From JBIKLM01 sp044375105 (GTDB lineage: Bacteria; Planctomycetota; UBA1135; GCA-002686595), in NCBI GenBank assembly GCA_044375105.1, contig JBILNK010000059.1, positions 1 to 23,724 of the forward strand: a stretch of 23,724 nucleotides of DNA. The letters are read 5' to 3'. How positions within the stretch are numbered: the stretch's first letter is position 1; each line of letters starts with the position of its first letter. Positions 15,197 to 21,695 of this stretch are shown one piece after another. The notes below the pieces were generated by a model. It made no database searches. It saw only the letters and a program-made list of their open reading frames with translations, and was not told the DNA's origin. The position numbers and the translations under genes were made by a program.

Positions 15197-15564
15197 GTGC
15201 AACCGGACCCGGACAGGGTTGGGCGGAGCACCCGGCCACCCCTGGCGCTCGAACGCCGCCGGCAGGCCGCGCGTTGGGCCCGCGGCTCCTCGGGACGCGC
15301 CCGGCCCGGCGGCCGGACGCGGATCCGCGCCGCAGCCGCCGCAAAGCTGGCCGCGCGGCAGCTCCACAGCCTCCGCGGATCGCCAGCCGCCCGGATGCTC
15401 CGCACGCGGCCCCGAAAGCTCGCCTGGGCCGCCGCAGCTCCAGCCCTGGCCCGTGCCCAGGTCGCTTCCCGCGGAAAAGCCGCTCCGGCGCTCGGCCATG
15501 ACCCCTGCCCGCACCGCGCCGGGCCGGCGAGGCGCTGCGCTGCGCCAGGCCCAGCCCGGACCCC

Positions 15565-15604
15565 GCGTCGAATCCCGCACCCAACGCGGCGGCGAGTTCG
15601 ACGC
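15565..15604 (-). terminator. Stem-loop just downstream of the flhX-like gene
   Basis: GCGTCGAA (15565-15572) and TTCGACGC (15597-15604) form a perfect 8-bp stem, and inner CCGC/GCGG can extend it. It starts eight bases after the flhX-like stop on the minus strand, as expected for an operon-end structure. There is no T-run. Confidence 0.5.
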
Positions 15605-15611
15605 GCTCCCC

Positions 15612-15869
15612 TCAGCCGCCCGCCAAGCCGCGCTCCAGCGTGCGCAGGAACACCAGCAGCTCGGCCACCGCCTGGTAGAGCTCCTCGGGGATCTCGCGGT
15701 CCAGATCGACCGCCGCCAAGAGCAACGCCAGATCCGCATCGGAGCGGATCGGGATGCCCGCTTCGATGGCCAGCGCCACGATGCGCTCGGCCAGCTCGCC
15801 TTGGCCCTTGGCGGAAATGCGCGGTACGCCGCTGCCGCTGTAATGGAGCGCCGCGGCCGAGCGTTTCAT
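15612..15869 (-). CDS. flhX: FlhB C-terminal-domain-like protein (FlhX; EscU/YscU/HrpU family)
   Basis: Small protein of 85 residues that aligns in pattern with the cytoplasmic C-terminal part of FlhB, the export switch of flagellar type III secretion: AAALHY near the start, then VPRISAKGQGELAERIVALAIEAGIPI, DADLALLLAAVDLDREIPEELYQAVAELLVFL. The NPTH autocleavage motif and the membrane domain of full FlhB are absent, as in stand-alone FlhX proteins, which can substitute for the cleaved FlhB C-terminal fragment in other bacteria. ATG 15869 overlaps the upstream stop (ATGA), which favours it over GTG 15878. It is coupled to the FliK-like gene, the protein that would signal to FlhB during hook-length control, so a joint role in switching export specificity is likely. 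Confidence 0.87.
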   Translation of the reverse strand: MKRSAAALHYSGSGVPRISAKGQGELAERIVALAIEAGIPIRSDADLALLLAAVDLDREIPEELYQAVAELLVFLRTLERGLAGG

Positions 15870-17206
15870 GCGCGCCACCCCGCTCCGAGTTCGCCGTCGC
15901 CGCCGAGCTGTCCGCGGGCCGCAGCGCGCGCGGCCTCGCCGTCCTGGGCCAGCTCGAGGCGCACCGCGCGTCCCGCGGCCCCGAGCCGCACCAACAGATC
16001 GGCGCCCTGCGCGCGCGCCGCCTCCAGGGCGTCAGCGCTCTCGAAGCACAGCCGCACCGCGAGGCCCGCGCCGTAGAGCCAGAAATCGGCCCGCACCGCG
16101 CCCAGTCGCGGCAGCTCGAGCCCCACGCTGGCGCGCTGGACGCCCGACGAGGCCCCACCCTCCGGCGCCGGCTCCGCATGGACCCACAACTCGCGCAGCG
16201 CCTGTCCATCGAACCAGGGCCAGGCCAGCGCCCAGGCTTGGCCGCCGAGGGCGCGCGTCGATTGGCTCAAGCGCTCAGCCGCCAGGGACTCGGCCAGCTC
16301 GGGCGGCGGCGCGGCTTGGTCCGGCTCCGCTTGGGCGCTCTCGGGCTCCGCTTGCGCCAGCCGCCGCAGCAGGCGCCGCCAAGCCCCGAAGGCCGGCTCG
16401 GCCAGCTCCGGCGGCTGCGCGAGCGCTTCGAGCAGCGCGCGCCACGGTGAACCCGCCAGCGCGCCCGGCGCGGCCTGGGTGCGCCCGAGCCATTCGGCCA
16501 GCAGCAGCGCGGGGCCGCGGTTGCGCGGCGCGCTGCCGAGGAACAGCGCGCGAGCGTAGGGCAGCAGCGCGGCGCGGGCTGCTTCGGGGCCGAGCAGGGC
16601 CGCCAAGCTCGCCAACCCCGGGCGGCCCCCGAAGGCGGGCGCCGGCGCCTCGGCTGTCTCGGAGGCGGCGCCGAGCAGCCCGGCCGGTGCCGCCTCGTCG
16701 GTCGGAGCGAGGGCCGCGACCCGGGCCCCTGCCAGGCCCGGCTCGCCGGGGCCGCCCAGGCCCGCAGAGAGCCCCTGGGCGCCGGCCCCGACCGCTGCGC
16801 TCGGTCCGGCGAGGGTGCCGGACCCGGCGCTGGCCAGGGCCTGGGCCAAGGCTCCGGCGCCGAGCGCCACGGCCGCCGGGGCGCCGCCGGCTCCGGCGGC
16901 CGGCGCGCCGCCCGTGTGCCCCGCCTGCGGGGTCTGAGCGGCCGCAGAGCGCAGGGCGGATAGCAGCGCGCGCAGGCTGGCCGACAGTTCCGCCGCGGGG
17001 CCCGAAACGTGCGCGGCCGGCGCTGCGGGACGAGCGCCCGCGGAGGTCCCGGGCAAGGGCTCGAAACCCTCGCGCGGGCCGGCGTCCACGCCCTCCCCCG
17101 CCGGATCCCCGGAGAGGGCCTGCGTGGCCCCCGGCGCCGCCACGGGCGCGGCCTGGACGGGCCGCGGCGCGGGCGGGTCGGGCTGGATCGGAGGCAGCGC
17201 GAACAT
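15866..17206 (-). CDS. FliK-like (flagellar hook-length control) protein
   Basis: Product of 446 residues from ATG 17206, preceded by GGAAG nine bases upstream. Residues about 1-190 are Pro/Ala/Gly-rich and low in complexity, as expected for the extended ruler part of FliK. Residues about 195-300 are Ala/Leu-rich helices (SLAALLGPEAARAALLPYARALFLG, LLAEWLGRTQ). The C-terminal region (about 340-435) has the pattern of the FliK substrate-switch domain: VGLELPRLGAVRADFWLYG, then LAVRLCFES, ARAQGADLLVRLGAAG and AVRLELAQ. The family is weakly conserved, so the call rests on this pattern plus the ATGA-overlapping flhX-like gene. The low-complexity half makes the exact start uncertain. No other flagellar gene is visible. 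Confidence 0.65.
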   Translation of the reverse strand: MFALPPIQPDPPAPRPVQAAPVAAPGATQALSGDPAGEGVDAGPREGFEPLPGTSAGARPAAPAAHVSGPAAELSASLRALLSALRSAAAQTPQAGHTGGAPAAGAGGAPAAVALGAGALAQALASAGSGTLAGPSAAVGAGAQGLSAGLGGPGEPGLAGARVAALAPTDEAAPAGLLGAASETAEAPAPAFGGRPGLASLAALLGPEAARAALLPYARALFLGSAPRNRGPALLLAEWLGRTQAAPGALAGSPWRALLEALAQPPELAEPAFGAWRRLLRRLAQAEPESAQAEPDQAAPPPELAESLAAERLSQSTRALGGQAWALAWPWFDGQALRELWVHAEPAPEGGASSGVQRASVGLELPRLGAVRADFWLYGAGLAVRLCFESADALEAARAQGADLLVRLGAAGRAVRLELAQDGEAARAAARGQLGGDGELGAGWRA

Positions 17207-17930
17207 GGCGTCGCTTCCGTGATCGGCCGGCAGGCCTCCCCCTCCAGCGCCGGGAGCCGGCCCAGCCCGTTTCTGTCCCCGGGACGGCCCGATCGCCAGC
17301 CAGCGCTCCCGCGCCCGACCCGCTGCCTTCCACCGCAGGGCCGTCGCCGGGGCTGGGGCCTCGCCCCGGCTCCGCTCGCCGGATCGGGCACCGCGCATGG
17401 GCTGCGGGCACAGCGGACTGGCTGCGGGCACAGCGGACTGGCTGCGGGCACAGCGATTCGGCAGCGGGCACCCCTCGCTGGGGCGCGAGCCGCCGCGCCA
17501 ACGCTCCCGCTCGCCCGGGGGCTCCTGCGCACGATCCGGTGAAGAGCGCTCGCAGCGCGTGCTTGCAGCGGCTGGAGGGCAACCGGAGCCGTGGTCCGCA
17601 GCGCCCGTCGATGGGGCCCGCCGAGGACCCGTCGGCTCGAAAGTCCGCGCGCCCGGTCGGTCGAGCGCCGATGCGCCTCCTAAGATCCAGGGAACGATCG
17701 AGGAGACCTCGTTCCCCGGAAACGCAGCCTGCCGGATCCGCCCCAAGCCCGAAGCCAAGCCTGCGCGCTTGCCCCACAGGCCTTAGGCTCGCCTGGCCGC
17801 CGCCGGCCTGCCTGCGCCCTGCCCCTGGCTCCTGCGCGGAGTCGAGCGCTGCCACTGCCGATGCAGCCGGCGCCGGCGATCCTGCCCGCCGGCGCGCCAG
17901 CCCCTCCGCCGGCCCGTCCCCCGCACCTCC
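17207..17930. other. Divergent control region between fliK-like and aminotransferase genes
   Basis: 724 bases without a credible gene; translations are compositionally noncoding, and the 20-bp repeat inside is not a multiple of three. It contains the four-copy repeat array (17401-17471), a hairpin CGAGG-AGA-CCTCG (17699-17711) flanked by GGAA/TTCC, a TAAGAT hexamer (17681-17686) and CTTAGG near 17780. Promoters for both divergent genes should lie here, but none can be fixed with confidence. Confidence 0.6.
17401..17471. repeat. 20-bp tandem repeat array with GCGGGCAC core
   Basis: GCTGCGGGCACAGCGGACTG is exact at 17401-17420 and 17421-17440, changes in its last bases at 17441-17460, and is degenerate from 17461. 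The core GCGGGCAC is kept at 17404, 17424, 17444 and 17464, so it recurs every 20 bp, close to two helical turns. The array lies about 200 bp upstream of the FliK-like gene and 460 bp upstream of the aminotransferase gene. Confidence 0.85.
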
Positions 17931-19262
17931 ATGCTGACCCGACGCTCCGCCCTTGGACTGCTGCTGGCCCCCGCCGTCTGGAGCGCCGCGCCGAGCGCTG
18001 CGCTGCGGCGCCGCGCCGCCGCCAGCGCCCCGGCCGCCTTCGCCGCCCTGGCCTCGGCCGACGCCCGCGGAGCGGGCCCCGCCGCCGACGCCCGCGACGA
18101 GGACCTGTGGGCCTCCGTGGCGGCCTTGTTCCCGGTCGACCGCGCGGTCTTGAACCTCAACAACGGCGGCGTCAGCCCGACCCCCGCCACGGCCCTCGAA
18201 GCCCAGCGCCGCTACCAGGAGGAAGCCAACACCGCGCCGGCCTACACGCTCTGGCGCCATCAGGAGCCGCGCCGCGAAGCCGTGCGCGCCCAGCTGGCCC
18301 TGGCCTTCGGCGCCGACCCGGAAGAGCTCGCCATCGTGCGCAACGCCTCGGAGGGCCTTGAAACCCTGCAGCTCGGCCGCGATCTGCCGACCGGCGCGCG
18401 CATCCTGTGTTCGGACCAGGACTATCCGCGCATGCTGACGACCTTCGAGCAGCGCGCCGCCCGCGAGGGCCTCGCGATCGACCGCATCGCCCTGCCGACC
18501 GCCGCCGAGGACGACGAGGAAGTCCTCGAGCGCTACCGCGCCGCTTGGCGCGACGACACGCGCTTGGTGCTGGTCAGCCATGCGATCTTCCTGACCGGCC
18601 AGGTCCTGCCGATCGCGGCCCTGCAGACCCTGTGCCGGGAACGCGGCGCGACGCTGCTCGTCGACGGCGCCCACGCCTTCGCGCACCTGGATTTCCGCTT
18701 GGACGAACTCGGCGTCGACAGCTATGTCACCAGCCTGCACAAGTGGCTCTGCGCGCCCCACGGCAACGGCCTGATCTACCTGCAAAAGAGCGAAATCCCG
18801 AGCTTCTGGCCCCTGCTCGCCGCCGCCGAAGCGCAGCGCTCCGACATCCGCAAATTCGAAGAAACCGGCACGCGCCCCGCCGCACCCGCCCTGGCCATCG
18901 CCGAATCCCTGGCGCTGCATCAAGCGATCGGCCCCGCCCGCAAACTGGCGCGCCTCTACCACCTGCGCAGCCTCTGGCTCCAGCCCCTCTTGGCCGCCTC
19001 CGACCGCGTGCACCTGCACACCTCCCTGACCCCGGGCCGCTCCACCGCCATGGCCCTGATCTCGATCGACGGCCTCGACCCCGCCGCCCTGGCCGGCTGG
19101 CTCTGGGAGGAACACCGCATCCTGGTGACCACCATCCTGCACCCCCAATTCTCCGGCCTGCGCATCTCCCCGAGCCTCTACACCACCCCCGCCGAACTCT
19201 CCCGCTTCGTCTCGACCCTCGAACACGCCCTGACCCACGGCCTGACCCACCGCACCCGCTGA
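17931..19262 (+). CDS. Tat-exported class V PLP-dependent aminotransferase-like enzyme
   Basis: Product of 443 residues. The N-terminus MLTRRSALGLLLAPAVWSAA carries a twin-arginine motif followed by a hydrophobic stretch, so the protein is probably exported folded with its cofactor by the Tat system. The enzyme part (about 65-440) has the class V aminotransferase / isopenicillin-N-epimerase-like (CefD-like) pattern: LNLNNGGVSPTP (74-85), VRNASEGLETL (136-146), VDGAHAFAHLD (244-254) with PLP-pyridine Asp245, and SLHKWLCAPHGNG (268-280) with Schiff-base Lys271. The TGTRP-like ETGTRPAAPALA near 320 is also typical. Epimerase, desulfurase or lyase activities all occur in the family, so the reaction is not assigned. 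The long Ala-rich stretch to about residue 55 may be a linker. It is transcribed alone and converges on the MamK-like gene. Confidence 0.9.
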   Translation: MLTRRSALGLLLAPAVWSAAPSAALRRRAAASAPAAFAALASADARGAGPAADARDEDLWASVAALFPVDRAVLNLNNGGVSPTPATALEAQRRYQEEANTAPAYTLWRHQEPRREAVRAQLALAFGADPEELAIVRNASEGLETLQLGRDLPTGARILCSDQDYPRMLTTFEQRAAREGLAIDRIALPTAAEDDEEVLERYRAAWRDDTRLVLVSHAIFLTGQVLPIAALQTLCRERGATLLVDGAHAFAHLDFRLDELGVDSYVTSLHKWLCAPHGNGLIYLQKSEIPSFWPLLAAAEAQRSDIRKFEETGTRPAAPALAIAESLALHQAIGPARKLARLYHLRSLWLQPLLAASDRVHLHTSLTPGRSTAMALISIDGLDPAALAGWLWEEHRILVTTILHPQFSGLRISPSLYTTPAELSRFVSTLEHALTHGLTHRTR

Positions 19263-19368
19263 ATCGCCAGGGGCCCCGGATCGATACAGATCGGCGCGAG
19301 GCGCGTCGTAGGGCGATCAGAGGGAGCGCTCAAAGCGGATTGCTTGAGGCGCAGCGCCCAGAAACTGA

Positions 19369-19408
19369 GCCCGCCTCGCCGGGGTTGCGGTTCCCAGGCG
19401 AGGCGGGC
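19369..19408 (-). terminator. Strong stem-loop terminator between convergent genes
   Basis: GCCCGCCTCGCC (19369-19380) and GGCGAGGCGGGC (19397-19408) form a perfect 12-bp stem; GGG/CCC inside the 16-base loop can extend it. On the minus strand it is followed by TCAGTTTCT, a modest T-rich tract, so it most likely ends the glpK-GGDEF-mamK-like transcript. It may also stop the aminotransferase transcript from the other side. Confidence 0.75.
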
Positions 19409-19445
19409 GGGGGCGGCAGCGCGGGGCGGGCGGCTCGCTCAGCGA

Positions 19446-20519
19446 TCAGCGCAGGCGTTCCCAGAATTCGTCGGGCATGTCGTTGGCGATTTTGAGGGCG
19501 CCGTTGGCGCCGCCGTAGATCGGCTCTTCGACGCGGATGACCTTGCCGCCGCCCAGGCGCTGGCGCATCTCGGCTTCGATGGCGTCGTCGAGGTTCTTGA
19601 TCATGCTGCCGCCGCCGGCCAGGAGGACGCGATTCTTGAGGCGCTCTTGGAACTCGGGGTCGAAGCTGGCGATCAGGTCGGCCAGGCCGTCGACGATCGG
19701 GGCCACGATTTCGCGGCAGGCGTCGCGGATCAGGTCGGTCAGGTCGAATTCCACCGGCTTGCCCTTGACCGGCAGCAGCACCAGGGCCTTGGCCATGGTC
19801 GGGGAGACGGAGGCGTGGCGCTCCTTGATCTCTTTGACCATCTGGATGGTGAACTGCGCCTCGGGGTGCTTGGCCTTGATCTTGTTTGCCAGGCTGCGGT
19901 CGATCGAGTCGCCGGCGACGGTCAAGGTCAGCTGGTCCGCTTCCTCGGGCATGGTGCCGTGCATGCGGCACAGATCCGTGGTGCCGGCGCCGATGTCGAT
20001 CACCAGCACGTCTTCCAAGAGGTCCAGGCCGTAGGCCACCGAGAAGGGCTCGGAGCAGAGCATGACCGAGTCGACGTGCTCACGGGCGGCCTTGAGGATC
20101 GCTTCCTTGTTGCGGATCGAAGCTTCCGCCGGCACGCCGATCACGGCGTAGATCAGCTCGTCGGCGTGGGGCTTCGAACGGCGCACGATCTCGCCGATCA
20201 GGTCCTGGGCGGCCTTGAGATTGGCCTCCGCGTCCGCCGTGGCCGTCTGGCCCTCGAGGGACGACTTGATCACGCCGGCCTCGAGCGGCCGGAACAGGTT
20301 CAGCGACAGGCGGTTCTTGATCGCTTCCTCGCCGAACAGCACGTCTTTCTTGAGCAGCTTCTTCGAGACCACGTCCTTCGGGTAGCCCACGTAGGAGGGC
20401 ACGGTCTCGCGCACGCCGTTGCTGGCGGAGACCGAGGTGCGCGAGGTGCCCAGGTCGATGCCCAGGTACAGGACGCCGCGCTCGCGTTGGTCGCCGGTGG
20501 TTTGCGGATTGGGGCTCAT
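19446..20519 (-). CDS. MamK-like bacterial actin
   Basis: Product of 357 residues of the actin/Hsp70 ATPase superfamily, with phosphate-1 loop LGIDLGTSRTSV (19-30), phosphate-2 loop VIDIGAGTTDL (173-183) and adenosine motif LLAGGGSMI (299-307). Beyond these, several stretches match the MamK pattern as I remember it: SYVGYPKDV (42-50), YAVIGVPAEAS (124-134), SEPFSVAYGLDLL (156-168), the ending EEPIYGGANGALKIAND then FWERL. This is closer to MamK than to MreB or ParM. MamK forms cytoplasmic filaments that position magnetosomes; here no magnetosome gene is visible, so another cargo is likely. The start is ATG 20519, 26 bases after the degenerate-GGDEF gene. The N-terminal ten residues are not conserved. 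Confidence 0.92.
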   Translation of the reverse strand: MSPNPQTTGDQRERGVLYLGIDLGTSRTSVSASNGVRETVPSYVGYPKDVVSKKLLKKDVLFGEEAIKNRLSLNLFRPLEAGVIKSSLEGQTATADAEANLKAAQDLIGEIVRRSKPHADELIYAVIGVPAEASIRNKEAILKAAREHVDSVMLCSEPFSVAYGLDLLEDVLVIDIGAGTTDLCRMHGTMPEEADQLTLTVAGDSIDRSLANKIKAKHPEAQFTIQMVKEIKERHASVSPTMAKALVLLPVKGKPVEFDLTDLIRDACREIVAPIVDGLADLIASFDPEFQERLKNRVLLAGGGSMIKNLDDAIEAEMRQRLGGGKVIRVEEPIYGGANGALKIANDMPDEFWERLR

Positions 20520-20545
20520 GGAAGCAGGTTTCGTGGCGTTGCGGA

Positions 20546-21670
20546 TCAGGCCGGCGGGTCGGATTCGGGAGCCTCGGGGGGCACGTAACGCGAGGATGCC
20601 AGCAGGGCTTCACGCAGCGCCACGTTGGCGCGGAAAATCTCCCCCATCAGGGCCAGCTTGGTCGGGTCCTCGGCGCTGGCGCCCGCCTGCTTGCCGAGGG
20701 AGCGGATGCCGGGCCCCGCGGCGCCGGGGGCGTTCTGCAGGCGCAGCAGCGCGCCCTGGTAGCGCTCGAGCTCGCCGGCCAGCTTGGCCACCCGGCGCTC
20801 GAGCAACTCCATCTGGCGGCCGTCGCCCGGGGTGCGGGTGGCGCGGGACTCGGCCAGGCGGGTCAGGGTGTGCTGGTGCTCGGCCAGGGCCTGGCGCACG
20901 GTGCGCAGCAAAAACTCGGGGTCGAGCGGCGCCGGGACCGGAGCCGGCGGCGGCGCCTCGGGAGCGGGGGCTGGGACTGGCGCGGGGGTTTCGGCGAGAG
21001 CCGGCGGCTGGGGCTCCTGCTCGACAGCCCGGTCGCCGCCCAGGCCCAGGGCGCGCTCGAGGCCCGCCTGGGCCTGGTCATAGATCTGGTGCAGGGCGCT
21101 GCGGTCCTCGCCACGGGCGAAAGCCACCCCGATCGAGAGCGTCACGTGCAGGCGCTTGCGGCCGCTTTCGAAGGACAGCTTGCGCACGCCGCGCAGCAGG
21201 CGCTGGCTGATCGCGCGCAGGCTGGCCGGGGCGATATGAGGCAACAGCACCAGCACCGAGCCGTCGGTCAGGCAGCCGACGAAATCGCTGCTGCGCAGGT
21301 CGCGGGCCAGAAAGGCCAGCAGGCTGGCGCGGATCTCGCGCCGCGCGTCCAGGCCGTAGATGTCCTGCAGGGAATCCAGGCGGTCGACCGCCAGGCGCAG
21401 GCAGCCCAGGGCGTAGCGCTGGCGCGCCGCCCGGTCGATCTCGGCCAGCACCAGGCGGCGCAGCTGGGCCGGCGAGAACAGAGCCCCCTGGCGGTCGCCC
21501 GAAAAGTCGTCGCCCAGGGAGCCCGAGAATCCACGCCGCCGCCCGCGGGACGGGTCCGCATCGGCGGGCCCCGGATCCCCGGAGCGCCGCCCGCGGGGCT
21601 CCTCGCCGCGGCCGTCCCCGCTGTCGCGGAAGCCGCGGCGCGGGTTCCAATTGGGATCGGGGGGCGGCAT
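20546..21670 (-). CDS. Degenerate GGDEF domain protein with coiled coil, partner of the MamK-like actin
   Basis: Product of 374 residues. The N-terminal 60 residues are Gly/Arg/Asp-rich and disordered. Residues about 64-210 have the fold pattern of a GGDEF domain: FSPAQLRRLVLAEIDRA, LGCLRLAVDRLDSLQDIYG (normally DIDxFK...ND..G), LLAFLARDLRSSDFVG and HVTLSIGVAFARGED. The active-site motif is lost: where GGDEF should precede LVLLP the text is TDGSV (135-139). Diguanylate cyclase activity is therefore not expected, and a binding or scaffold role is likelier. A Pro/Ala linker (about 220-248) leads to a coiled coil (about 252-312) and a C-terminal segment, KLALMGEIFRANVALREALL. It lies between glpK (25-base gap) and the MamK-like gene (26-base gap). 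The true start could be slightly downstream because the N-terminus is low in complexity. Confidence 0.8.
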   Translation of the reverse strand: MPPPDPNWNPRRGFRDSGDGRGEEPRGRRSGDPGPADADPSRGRRRGFSGSLGDDFSGDRQGALFSPAQLRRLVLAEIDRAARQRYALGCLRLAVDRLDSLQDIYGLDARREIRASLLAFLARDLRSSDFVGCLTDGSVLVLLPHIAPASLRAISQRLLRGVRKLSFESGRKRLHVTLSIGVAFARGEDRSALHQIYDQAQAGLERALGLGGDRAVEQEPQPPALAETPAPVPAPAPEAPPPAPVPAPLDPEFLLRTVRQALAEHQHTLTRLAESRATRTPGDGRQMELLERRVAKLAGELERYQGALLRLQNAPGAAGPGIRSLGKQAGASAEDPTKLALMGEIFRANVALREALLASSRYVPPEAPESDPPA

Positions 21671-21695
21671 GGGCGCGGAGGACGGGCCGACAAGT

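Larger units (their letters stand above)
15162..15611. other. Gene-free interval between flhX-like gene and pdxA
   Basis: About 450 bases with long open frames on both strands but no native codon pattern or recognisable peptide (Arg/Gly/Ala/Pro-rich translations typical of GC-rich noncoding DNA). It holds the pdxA promoter at its left end and the stem-loop after the flhX-like gene at its right end. I see nothing else that I can support. Confidence 0.6.

Noticed and set aside
17401..17471. CRISPR-like array
   Set aside because: The units are directly adjacent with no unique spacers and only four copies, and no cas gene is present.
17397..17786. Possible small gene over the 20-bp repeat array
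   Set aside because: The repeat period shifts the frame at each unit, the translation is compositionally noncoding, and the start has no support.
16275..19250. 991-codon minus-strand open frame spanning the aminotransferase and FliK-like genes
   Set aside because: It crosses a noncoding control region and two genes in other frames, and has no motif.
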